DNA of 64,000 bases from Cotesia glomerata. Its lineage: Eukaryota; Arthropoda; Insecta; Hymenoptera; Braconidae. Position numbers and translations under genes: made by a program. A model generated the notes under the pieces. The model was not told the DNA's origin and did no database searches. It worked only from the letters and a program-made list of their open reading frames with translations. The stretch covers positions 18,339,152 through 18,403,151 of the forward strand of contig NC_058160.1 of the NCBI RefSeq assembly GCF_020080835.1. The letters are read 5' to 3'. How positions within the stretch are numbered: position 1 is the stretch's first letter; each line of letters opens with the position of its first letter. Positions 45,876-55,593 of this stretch are shown here, piece by piece.

Positions 45876-46556
45876 GTATGTAAACCTCTTATAACTTTTG
45901 AACGGCTTGACCGATTTCATCGCGGTTGATGCCATTCGAAAGGGCTTCGCCAAACTTAGATTTCCTGTTAATTTGAACCGATTCGGACCGATAGATTTTG
46001 AGAAATTTGGAGAAATCTAAAAAAAAGTAGGAAAAAAAATTTTTTCTGAAGTGGTTTTTTTGGGATAACTTTTAAACGCCTCAACCGATCGATTCCAAAA
46101 ACTAATCAGCTCTCAACCTTGAAAAACCACGTCGATCGCCGCCAATCCGGTCAAAATCGGTTGATTCGTTCGAGAGATATCGTGAACGAAAGAAACCGAA
46201 AAAAGTGTTTTTTCAGTTACTCCGAAATTTCTAGTTTGACCAATTGAAACTTAGAAATTCTTTATGAGGCTTAAAAAACTGCGTAGAATGCCGCCAACCG
46301 CGTAAAAATCGGTTCATTCATTCAAAAGTTATTGCGGTATGAACATTCAAAAAATAGTGTTCTATGAAACTTCTATCAGACTTTTGAGCTCAAAGAGCTC
46401 AAAAGCATAGAAAAGGTATCTTTTTGAGCTCGGAGAGCTTAAAACAACACACAGATTGTACTTTTGAGCTCGAAGAGCTCAAAAAAGCGGCCAGGTATTA
46501 ACGGAATTAGCGGGAAGTTGCAGGGATGGCCTTTAGGGTCAACCGTTTTCCTAATT

Positions 46557-46989
46557 TTTTTTTTTTAAGTTTTTTTCATGGGAGTAGCTGTATAATATTG
46601 CAAATCTAATATTTCTATTGCATTTGGATAGTACTTTTCAGATGAAAAATACTACAAAATAATCATTTATATTAAACTTACAGCAAAATCTGGCGTTGCT
46701 CGGGTTAAAATACATACATTGGTATAAAAATGGTATCAAAAATATATAAGGATACATTTTTTAATATAAATATTATAGATATCTATTTTCGACATTTTGA
46801 GACTTTCCAGATCAATCCAAAAATTTCTAGAACTTTCTTAAACATTCTATATCGATTATAATAGTTTGAACTCATTCGAGAAATTTATAAATCATTCCAG
46901 ATATTTGTAGAAGATTCTAGATCAATTATAACCGTCTTACACATTTTGGAACTTTCTAGACCATTTCAGAAAGTTTGAGATCTTTTCAG
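46557..46989. other. AT-rich spacer, possible Helitron-derived sequence
   Basis: Repeated TTTCTAGAACTTTCT, TTCTAGA and CATTCCAGA phrases (46800-46985), of a kind common in insect Helitron ends. The CTGGCGTTGCTCGGGTT at 46691 is also suggestive. No boundary proven. Confidence 0.3.
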
Positions 46990-47380
46990 AAGTTCTTATG
47001 CGTTAGAAAAAGACAGAAATGTTTTAACATTTTCGCCACCCACTTCCACCCATCGCAACCAAACTCCCTTCTACCACCTTCCGTGTAGGAACTGCCAGAG
47101 TTGAATGACGGGGCCTTGCCTGGTTCAGTCCTGGGCAACCAAGCTTGGCGCACCGATATTGGCCCATGCTTGGGCCAAGACTGGGTAATCAGCCTTGGCC
47201 AACCCAATGATTACCCGAGCCTGGGCCAAGACTGGGAAACCAAGCCTTGGCTGGCCCAATGATTACCCGAGCCTACGCCAAAGCTGAAAACTCTAGCTAT
47301 GGCCGTTGAATGGCACCCCATACTTGAGCCAGAATTAGGTAATCTAGCCTTGGCCATTCAATGGGGAATTCAAATTTAAT
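46990..47380 (+). repeat. Array of TGGGCCAAG-type repeats, left arm
   Basis: Degenerate ~50 bp units built from GGGCCAAGACTGGGTAATCA and CCTTGGCCAACCCAATGATT. They recur in complement orientation at 53280-53505 on the other side of the DIRS element. Confidence 0.65.
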
Positions 47381-47664
47381 TAATTATTAAATAACAGAGT
47401 TTCAAACAGTAAATATTTATTATTAAACGAATATTTGTTAGCAAATGCTAAAATTGAAATTTTATTACAGTCGAATCACGTTACGAGTCCGGCTTGTTTT
47501 CTTTGTTTTTTAACCAGACTCGCGCTAATAAGAGAGAGACACAAGGAGGGCTCATAACGCGACTCGACTGTATTTAACCAAAATAATTGCATGTCGTCAA
47601 ATTTGATATGGTCTTAAAAAAATTCAAATATAATAATTTAAAGTTGAATTTTTAATATTGATAA
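47381..47664. other. Spacer holding a short MITE
   Basis: AT-rich; contains the MITE described next. Confidence 0.5.
47468..47570. mobile_element. 103 bp MITE with TA target duplication
   Basis: CAGTCGAATCACGTTACGAG at the left pairs with CTCATAACGCGACTCGACTG at the right. TA flanks both ends (47466-47467, 47571-47572). The CAGTCGA terminus is typical of Tc1/mariner/pogo-derived MITEs. Confidence 0.75.
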
Positions 47665-47800
47665 TTGTATTTTGCGCCTCTTCCTCTGATTACTAGTAGT
47701 ACCCCTACTTCCTACAGTTTGTGCCACAAGTTTAAAGTATATAAAAAAACATTTTTTACCGCCGTGAACTTAGCGCCGCACCCAGCCAACCTCATTCTTT
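47665..47800 (+). repeat. DIRS left inverted terminal repeat
   Basis: GCGCCTCTTCC, CTACTTCCTACAGTTTGTGC, CACAAGTTTAAAGTATAT and ACCGCCGTGAAC blocks match the complement of 52620-52770. Confidence 0.85.
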
Positions 47801-47877
47801 TTTTTGCGCAGAGCGTGTACACAAGTTAAAGTTTTCAACGTGCGTAATAAATAATTAAGAAAATTTTTTCGAAATCA

Positions 47878-49585
47878 GAAAAATAGATCGAGGAAGATCC
47901 GACAGAGACTATGACTATGAAAGAATCAGAAGACGCATTTTATGTCTTGAAAGAGAATTAGATAATTATAGAATTCATCGAAACCGAAAACGTAAGTATA
48001 ACCTAAAATTACAAAAAATTATGAAAAATTGAAAAATGTTATAGATAAGTACACAGATGATTCGGAATAATGCAAATCATAATTATCAAGAGATAATTGT
48101 GTAGTTATTGAGACACGAGTCTTAATATATGCATTAATACGGTTAGCTTGGACACGAGTCCGTAAGCGACTGTACTTAACCCGGTTAATGGACAAGAGTC
48201 TATTGTCGAGACTACGAATTTGATAAATCAGACAAGAGTCAAGATTTATAAAACATAGAATAACATAACTATTAACAAAATAATAATGAGAATCATTATT
48301 TCTTAATTTTGTTCTTAGGTCGTTCGCATAGTAGATCAAGTGACTACTATGACAGAAACAGGTCCTCGAGCTATTGGGAATCGCGAAGTCGATCAAGAGA
48401 TCGTTTTTGCGTGGGAGATCAAGGGACTATTATTCACGTGCACGATCACGAGATCATCATGTACGTAGAAGACCACGTAATCGTCATTCACGAGTAAGAT
48501 CACGAGATCGTTTTTCGCGCACTAGATCAAGAGATCGTAGTACGCGTACTTATTCAAGAGAAAAAGAAATGCGAGAATATTTAAGCTCTCGCAGCCGATC
48601 TAGGAGTAAACAATCGTCTCATCATTCAAGAAAATGAGGTTCAGAGAACTGAGCAGACAACCAAGATGCTACTCAACTAGGTAATGATCTGCCTAAGCAG
48701 AACGCAGAATCTGGAAAACACTCTGATCTAGTTTCAGATTCTGGTAAAGAAAAAGAGGGGGGGGGGCAGAATAGCCAGACAGCCGTGGCAGCTCAGTCAA
48801 CACAACTGGATGAATCAATTTGGAAAGCAATTGGAAAACGTTTAGATCCAGACAACGCAACAGGACCACCAATTGAACAAGAGATTGCGCTGCGCTGGAC
48901 AGAAATTCTGGTGAAAGGCTTGTCCAAAAAAGAAAAGCTGGAACTTTTGAAAAAATTTCCTACTCCGGGGAATTGTAAATCAATAAGCCCCCCAAAATTA
49001 AACCCTGAAATAAAAGCAGCACTCCCGGAGGGTGCAGTCAGTAGAGATGCTTGAATGGTTGAGAAACAGACAAAATTATCTGTATGTCTCACGGCTTTAG
49101 GCCGAGCTATCACATCTTTAATTTCAGCGGAAGAAGTTAATAAATTAGTGGTATCAGAGTTAGTGAGTGACGCTTGTAGAGTACTCTCGGAGGTTCAAAG
49201 AGAGGAATCTCTTACGAGAAAAGCTCTGGTCCTCACAAACGTGAACTCTAGCTTGAAAGAAACCTTGAACACAACGACGATTGGAGAAATGTTGTTCGGA
49301 AAAGAACTCGAAGGTCAAATAAAAATCGCTAAGACATTGGAGCGTACAAGCAAAGAACTGAAAAGTTCAGACAAAACCTCGAAATCAACAAAAAACGGCC
49401 AGCGCCCATCCCGTGCTGTGACAACAGCATCGAAGATACAGACCAAACCGGACGGGCAGAGACGATCATGGAATTTGAGGAACACGTACCCGAAGAGCAC
49501 GTATCAGAAGAATGCATACCAGAGAACGAATGCAAGCACGAGCTCGACCCGCAGACGCCATCTTTTAAGGAAACAATCAATGTAA
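47878..49585 (+). pseudogene. DIRS gag-like gene with RS-rich segment and intron
   Basis: An open segment (DRGRSDRDYDYERIRRR...) ends at a GTAAGT donor (47992). It resumes in frame after a TTCTTAG acceptor (48318) as RSHSRSSDYYDRNRSSS, so a 327 bp intron is likely. A T-run near 48402 shifts the frame, and the RS-dipeptide stretch continues (RGRSRDYYSRARSRDHH to RSRSRSKQ), as in SR splicing factors. Stops at 48635 and 48650 follow, then the DIRS gag core: SIWKAIGKRLDPD, FPTPGNCKSISPPKLNPEIK, an in-frame TGA (49052), and VEKQTKLSVCLTALGRAI to MLFGKELEGQIKIAKTLE. No start ATG seen in the first segment. Probable role: particle protein. Confidence 0.65.
47992..48318 (+). other. Probable intron in DIRS gag
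   Basis: GTAAGT...TTTTGTTCTTAG; joining the flanks keeps the arginine/serine-rich frame open. The intron contains three GACACGAGTC/GACAAGAGTC repeats. Confidence 0.55.
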
Positions 49586-51400
49586 GTAAACCTGCAGGTA
49601 GACTTAGTCTTTTTAAAGACATCTGGACTTCGATCACCAGTAATCCTATTGTTTTAACATGGATATCAGGCTATGAGATACCTTTTAGCCAGTTACCTCG
49701 ACAAAATTCCACTCCGACAGAGTCCAAGTGGTCTTTGGAAGAACTCCGGGAAATTCCGGGGCTCATCTCGAAATTACTCATGAAAGGAGTAATTACGGAA
49801 TGTCAACACGTTGAAGGTGAATTTATCTCGTCAATTTTTCTAGTCCCGAAACCAGATAAATCATATCGCTTAATCTTAAACTTGAAAGGCTTAAATAGTT
49901 TTATTGAAACTCAGCACTTTAAGTTAGAGGACCTTCGAACGGCGCGAGATTTAATTTTTTCATCATGTCGAATGGCTACGGTTAACTTTAAGGATGCCTA
50001 TTGTTTAATATCGATAAAAGAAAGTAGTAGAAAATATTTAAGATTTTTATTCGGTGACAGACTTTATGAGTTTACGTGTATGCCTTTTGGACTCAATACA
50101 GCACCTTATGTCTTTACAAAAATTATGAGAGTTGTAGTATCTGTATTGAGAAAGAAGGGATTTTTGTCAGTCGTATACTTAGACGATTTACTATTGATTG
50201 GAAAGTCTAATGAAGATTGTTTAAAAAAAGTTTCAACAACTTGTGAGTTATTGAAAAAATTAGGCTTCATGATTAATAAGAACAAGAGTAATCTTATACC
50301 AGAAACTAATAAAAAATTTTTAGGGTTCGTTCTAGACTCAGAAAGAATGTTACTTTCATTGCCACCAGAAAAAGTCTGACATAAGCAAAGAATTAAATAA
50401 ATTTTCTCACTTAAAAAGCTGCCAGATCAGAGATTTTGCTTCTTTTATTGGTTCTTTGGGTGCATGCTGTCCAGCAGTCCGATACGGTTGGGTTTACATG
50501 AAAAATTTTGAAAGAAAAAAATTTTTAGCATTAGAACGCGTAGTCGGTAATTTTGATGTAAAGATGGAGATTCCAAAACACTTAGGAGATGACTTCCAGT
50601 AGTGGAAAAAATCTATTATGACGGCAACAAGCCCAATCAATAACTTCGAGTTTAAAATCGAGATTTACTCTGATGCTTCCCTGTCAGGCTGGGGTGAGGA
50701 AAAGAAAAATCAAATAAATTATCTCGAATTACTCGCAGCCTTCTTAGCTTTGAAGTCATTCGTCAAAGAGTGTCGTAATTGTAATATATTTCTTAGGATC
50801 GATAATACCTCCACCATATCATACATTAATCGTATGGAAGATATTGAATACTAGAACTTAAATAACCTCACCAAGGCTATATGGCAGCGGTACGAGCAAC
50901 GAAAATTATCGATCTTTACTCTGTACATCCGATCAGCAGACAATTATGTAGCAGATTTTGAATTCAGGAGACTTAAACCTGAGACTGATTTTTCACTCTC
51001 AGATTCAGCTTTTCAAAAAATCTGCCATAAATTTGACACTCCAATAATTGATCTGTTCGCAAGTCGCTCAAATACTAAGTGTAATAGATATTATTCGTGG
51101 AAAAATGACCCAGAAGCTGAGGCAATTGACGCGTTCACGAGAAATTGGTCAGATGATTTTTTCTATGCATTCCCGCCTTTTTCAATTATTTTAAAGATTC
51201 TAAAGAAGATAAAAACTGATAGAGCTAGAAGTATTGTGATTGTCCCTCAGTAGACAACATAAGCGTGGTATCCAATGTTTACAAATATGCTGGAATCGGA
51301 GCCCATAATATTTAAGCCAAATATTAATCTCATCCATTCTATTGATAGGAAACCTCACCCACTCTGGAAGAACCTTTCCCTGGTGGCAGGAGTTTTATCA
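49468..51400 (+). pseudogene. DIRS reverse transcriptase / RNase H
   Basis: Overlaps the gag 3' end in another frame. Open from 49468 to 50379 (303 residues): FLVPKPDKSYRLILNLKGLN, MATVNFKDAYCLISI (motif A), MPFGLNTAPYVFTKIM (motif B), and VVYLDDLLLI with YLDD at 50176-50187 (motif C). These are typical of DIRS and other LTR-type polymerases. A frame change near 50375 follows, then GSLGACCPAVRYGW, TAG 50600, then RNase H with IEIYSDASLSGWG and YLELLAAFLALKSF. Further stops lie at 50852 and 51250. A C-terminal part of unknown role (IIDLFASRSNTKC, FYAFPPFSIILKIL) is shared by DIRS elements. Confidence 0.85.
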
Positions 51401-52350
51401 TGGAAGCATTTAAATTAAGACAGGTACCTACAGAAGCTGCTGAGCTATCTCTCTTATCACTAAGTAAATCGTCGTTACAACAATATGAATCTCCACTCAA
51501 GAGATGGTGGTTATTCTGCAATCAACAAAAAATACCAAGATATCTTTTTAATATTACGCACATATTGAACTTCTTAACACAAGAATTTAATAGAGGTGCG
51601 TCATATGGATCCATCAACTCGTATAGATCGGCGTTATCACTGTTACTGGGGCCGGAAGTGGGACAAGACGCCAGAATTAAGAGGTTTTGTAAAAGTATCG
51701 CTAATATAAGGCCTTCAAAGCAAAAATACAATAATACATGGGACCCAGACGTTGTTCTCAAACTTTTGAATCAATGGCCAGAAAATGGTGATCTGTCCTT
51801 AAAATGACTGTCATTTAAGTTAGTTATTCTTCTAGCACTGACAAAAGGCCATCACATGCAAACTTTTTCACTAATTAATGTCCTAGATGTCCAGAAACAG
51901 CGGGAAGCTATTGTCATAAAAATTCCAGGAACGATTAAGACTTCTGGCCCTCGTCAAGCACAACTGATCCTTACATTAACATTTTTTAAGAAAAATAAGA
52001 AAATCTGTGTTGCTACTACTCTACTAAATTACTTGGAGAGGACGAAAGAAATTCGAGGAAGTACAAACGAGTTGATTGTCTTACATCAGAGGCCTCACAA
52101 CAAAGTTACGGCCCAGACCATCAGCCGATGGAATAAAGAAGTCCTTGAGATGTGTAAGATTGATACAGATATTTTTACAGCGTACAGTACTCGACACGCG
52201 TCGACATCTACAGCGAAGAGAAACGGCATCAGCGTGGATTTTATCAAAAAGACTGCTGGCTGGACCAAAAAATCAAAAGCTTTTGCTACATTTTATAATT
52301 TAAATATAATTGAAGATACATCTAGTTTTTCTAAAGCAATATTAAAATAG
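51400..52350 (+). pseudogene. DIRS tyrosine recombinase
   Basis: Starts at ATG 51400. N-terminal SAM-like core-binding domain (LSKSSLQQYESPLKRWWLFC, FLTQEFNRGASYGSINSYRS). In-frame TGA at 51805-51807. The catalytic domain follows: the first active-site block reads LLALTKGHHMQTFSL, where the usual Arg seems replaced by His. The second block is YSTRHASTSTAKRNG, and AGWTKKSKAFATFYN carries the likely nucleophilic Tyr. The domain order matches recombinases that join the circular DIRS intermediate to the target. Confidence 0.8.
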
Positions 52351-52427
52351 AAGCATGAAACTAACTAAATCACTTTATTTTATTAATAAATAGCTCACCT
52401 ACGCACGTTTTATAATTATAGTGCCAT

Positions 52428-52560
52428 AATTCTTTAAACATCTACTAGTGATCAGAGGAAGAGGAGTGAAATACAATTTAAAGATTAAACGAACTTACCT
52501 GTAAGTGAAGTTCTATCATAATTGTATGAAGCGCCTCTTCCGAATGATCACTCCCTCCCG
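52428..52560 (+). repeat. DIRS internal complementary region
   Basis: CTAGTGATCAGAGGAAGAGG to ATACAAT is the complement of the outer left ITR. It is joined directly to TTAAAGATTAAACGAACTTA through GCGCCTCTTCCGAATGATC, the complement of the outer right ITR. This paired structure is the template used by DIRS elements to complete a circular DNA. Confidence 0.85.
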
Positions 52561-52619
52561 ATCCCAATAATCAAAATTATTATATTTTGATTCCCTTAAT
52601 TATTAATTATGGCACTGCT

Positions 52620-52804
52620 TTAAAGAAATGAGGTTAGCTGGGCGCGGTGCTGGGTTCACGGCGGTAAAAAATGTTTTTTAATATACTTTAAACTTGTGGC
52701 ACTAACTGTAGGAAGTAGAGGTACTACGAGTGATCATTCGGAAAAGGCGCTTCATACAATTAAGATAGAACTTCACTTACAGGTAAGTTCGTTTAATCTT
52801 TAAA
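52620..52804 (-). repeat. DIRS right inverted terminal repeat
   Basis: Complement of the left ITR, plus an outer edge (CTTCACTTACAGGTAAGTTC) that is mirrored only in the internal complementary region. Confidence 0.85.
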
Positions 52805-53279
52805 TTTTGAAGATTAAAATTTATAATAACATATAAAAAATATATAGAACGATGTATAAAGTCTAAAGTAATATAAGAACTTGACTCTTGCATTTTTTTA
52901 ACTAATAAACATTAGTAAAAAATAGTTAATTTTCATCGAAACACAATATTAAATAACATAAATTATATAAATAAATAAATAATAAACCATCACACTTCGT
53001 CACCATATAGATTCAGCTTATAAGACTGATGAGATGTACAACAACTTATCGGTCGTACGGTGTAGGGGTTAGTTATCGGTCTGGCAAGCATGTGGCTCGG
53101 GTTCGAATCTCGGTTAGAACGAAATGCGATGTTCACTTTATTTCTATAATTAGCGAAAGTTAGGTCTAAATTAAGAGTCGAACGGTCTGAACATTCGTTA
53201 ACTATAAATTAAAAATAAAATAAAAAAATAACACTAAAAAAATTATTTTTTTATCATTTTCTATCAAATGGCATGGGCG
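52805..53279. other. AT-rich spacer with tRNA-like segment
   Basis: No open frame of interest; holds the tRNA-like segment at 53054. Confidence 0.5.
53054..53122 (+). ncRNA. tRNA-like segment
   Basis: GTGTAGGGGTTAGTTATCGG resembles a D arm and GGGTTCGAATC the B box, with a T stem that pairs (including two wobbles). The 5' and 3' ends do not form an acceptor stem. It is followed by AT-rich sequence, like the copy at 24534. Likely a tRNA-derived repeat. Confidence 0.4.
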
Positions 53280-53505
53280 AGACTTGAAAATTAACTGTGG
53301 CCAAACCCTGGTAACCAGGCTTGGGCCAGCGTTATCATTCCAGACTTAAACCAAGACTGGGCCAATTCTGGTTTACAAGCCTGGCCAAGAGTTGTACATA
53401 GTTGGGCCAGGACTGGGCCCGCCATACTTTCCTACATGCGCTGGAGACCAAAGGGTATTTACCATCCCAACGGAAAGTTGATTGGGGTTGGTGGTGATTA
53501 ATAAA
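53280..53505 (-). repeat. TGGGCCAAG-type repeat array, right arm
   Basis: CAGGCTTGGGCCAGCG, CAAGACTGGGCCAATTCTGG and GGGCCAGGACTGGGCC units, then CATCCCAACGGAAAG...GGGGTTGGTGG. In complement, the order and flanking match 47030-47380. Confidence 0.6.
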
Positions 53506-53705
53506 ACTGTGTATTTACTTACTAAAAAAGCATTTTATATATATTTAGATTTACAGAAAATTAAAAAAAAACGCTAATATTAAAAAGAACGCTTGTGATA
53601 GTTGCTCATATATAGAATAAACTTTTTATTATTGCTTTCAAATCCTGATTAACAGTAAGAAAATATTAAAATCGACTTGAGATAAGAAAATAGGTGTATG
53701 CATCT
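53506..53705. other. No gene seen
   Basis: AT-rich, featureless. Confidence 0.4.
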
Positions 53706-53790
53706 CAAAAAATTAGGAAAACGGTTGACCCTGAAGGCCATTCCTGCAACTTCCCGCTGATTCCATACCTAGGCGGTTAAAATTGCACTT
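53706..53790 (+). mobile_element. Family A element, 5' tip
   Basis: ATTAGGAAAACGGTTGACCC through GGCGGTTAAAATTGCACTTA, then abrupt change to LINE-3 leader sequence. The rest of this copy is not seen before the window ends. Confidence 0.7.
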
Positions 53791-54037
53791 AGCCAAGTTG
53801 CAGTAGCGGATCAGGAGCATGCCACTTCGGGCCTTCATCAGGAAGTACGCAGTGAGTGTTAGAGATCGGAATCTTCACCGCCCCGAGCGAGTCTAGTCCG
53901 TCCGTGTATTCCGGGACTAGCTAAGTGTCGGCTAGGCCTCAGGGAACTGGGGTAGGAGTACTATCTCCGAGGGTACACCCGTTCCTAGTTATGACAACCC
54001 GCTCCACTCCGTACGATGTACTGGTAAATCAAAAAGT

Positions 54038-54320
54038 ATGAGTAATTTACAGGAAACAAACAAGAGTAGAAATGGGCTTCATGCCCAACAAGCAGCGATT
54101 GAAGCAAGCGCTAAAATGAAGAGAACGCAAGCGCTGGAGTGCCTTGAAAAGCTGACCCTTGAGCTGCAAGAGTTTGTCCAAACTAAGGTCAATATCCACA
54201 AGGATATAAAGACCAAGACAACCGGTGTAGTCAATGCTCTTGGAAGATTCAAGAAACTGGACGAGGAATGGCAGTCATCACGACGACGCATTCAAACTGA
54301 AGTTGAGACGGAAGAAACAA
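54038..54320 (+). pseudogene. LINE-3 ORF1, 5' part
   Basis: MSNLQETNKSRNGLHAQQAA parallels the LINE-1 start. About 90 residues of the N-terminal helical region follow, up to the shared (G)AAGCAATGGACA point, where the foreign insertion begins. Confidence 0.85.
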
Positions 54321-54497
54321 TGGACAGAAGAAGAATATATGGCGAGGCTTTCGCCTACCCCTAAAGAGGCCGTTTCCTGGGCTCAAAAGAGCTATACACG
54401 CACATATATTTGTCCTACCCTCACCATAACGGAAACACAGCCAAGATCGCGGACAGGGAAAGACTGCTGCTCTCTTGTGTTTATACACATTCATTGA
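54309..54497 (+). repeat. Repeat R copy 1
   Basis: Starts at GAAACAATGGACAGAAG, then ATATGGCGAGGCTTTCGCC, GGCTCAAAAGAGCTATA and TTTGTCCTACCCTCAC. A diverged copy lies at 60188-60375 and a short third at 60653-60709. Each is preceded by the LINE ORF1 phrase GAAGCAATGGACA. Origin unknown. Confidence 0.75.
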
Positions 54498-54612
54498 ACA
54501 GCTGGAAGAGTTGCGTACAATTATAAGTGTGTGCAACTCTCATCGACTCCTCTGGCAATTCATTCCCTGTGGGCACATCGAGATGTACCCACAGAATATG
54601 AGCAGTATCCAG
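54498..54612 (-). other. Probable LINE-4 3' untranslated sequence, outer part
   Basis: Sequence between repeat R and the hAT-like element. It ends in GTATCCAG, which resumes after the transposon, so this and 59318-59553 were one segment. Confidence 0.5.
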
Positions 54613-55140
54613 TAGGGTGTTTCAAAAAAAGACGAATTTTTTTTTTTTTCTTTTGGTGTCTAAAAATTGATAGTATACCTAAAAACAAAAATTTTGGCGC
54701 CCATGTGAGCTCTTAATATGAATAGTAAGATTTGCCTGTATCCATTTCTTTATTTTCCATTTAAATAACACGGGAAAAATTTTTTTTAATTTTTTAATTT
54801 TTATTACTTTGTAACGGTTCATCGTAACAACAATCTGAAAAATGATATTAGTAGGAAATTTTACGCTCTACAAAAAACGTTTGAAGACCAAAGTTCCTCA
54901 GATTAACGGCTTCAAAGATATCCGCGGTCAAAGATAACACTAATAAAAAATTTCAAATATTTTCCAATAAAATTACAAAAAAAATATCACATGCTATATT
55001 TTTATTATTTTTTATGTTAAATTACTTCAATTCCGTTAACCTGAGACTGTAAACTTTTTTTTTTTACTAATTAATTCAATACTTAACTCACGAAATGCAC
55101 TAATATATAAATATAAACGTTAAAAATGTCACATAAATGA
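54613..55140 (+). repeat. Left inverted end of the hAT-like element
   Basis: Pairs with 58795-59317 almost throughout, so the arms are about 525 bp, far longer than usual short hAT termini. Confidence 0.85.
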
Positions 55141-55593
55141 TTTTTTGGTCTTTCTTATAACAAATTTATTTTATATTTTATAAAATTTATAAATTTTTGT
55201 AAGAGGAAAATGTAAAGTTCCTTATTACACAAACTCACCAAACACTCATCATTGCATATTATTCAAAATAATATGAAAATTCTGTAAATACGTTAAATCA
55301 ATTAAATCTACTATAAAACTTGATCAAATGTTTTATTTGAAAAATATCAACAGAGCTTTATTTAGCTCTGTCGGTACAAGTATTATACTCATTTAATTTG
55401 AGTGTTGTAGCTAATAAGCTCTGTGTTGGTAAGCCTGGTTGTTCGGTACTAACTTCATTTAGTTGCTTTGCTCTCAACGCTTTACTATATCTTCTCGTCA
55501 TTGTCTTTGTTCATTGATACTGACTGTTTTTCAATCCGTTATATTATTAATTTAATTAGTTAAAATATATTAGTTATAAATTTTGTGACCATA

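Larger units (their letters stand above)
47665..52804 (+). mobile_element. DIRS-like retrotransposon
   Basis: Inverted terminal repeats (ITRs), gag-like, reverse transcriptase/RNase H and tyrosine recombinase frames on one strand, and an internal complementary region (ICR) before the right repeat. This is the full architecture of DIRS-1-type elements, which integrate by a tyrosine recombinase and make no target duplication. All frames carry stops or shifts, so the copy is inactive. Its ends are read from the complementary region, where the left-edge and right-edge complements meet (ATACAAT/TTAAAG). Confidence 0.85.
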
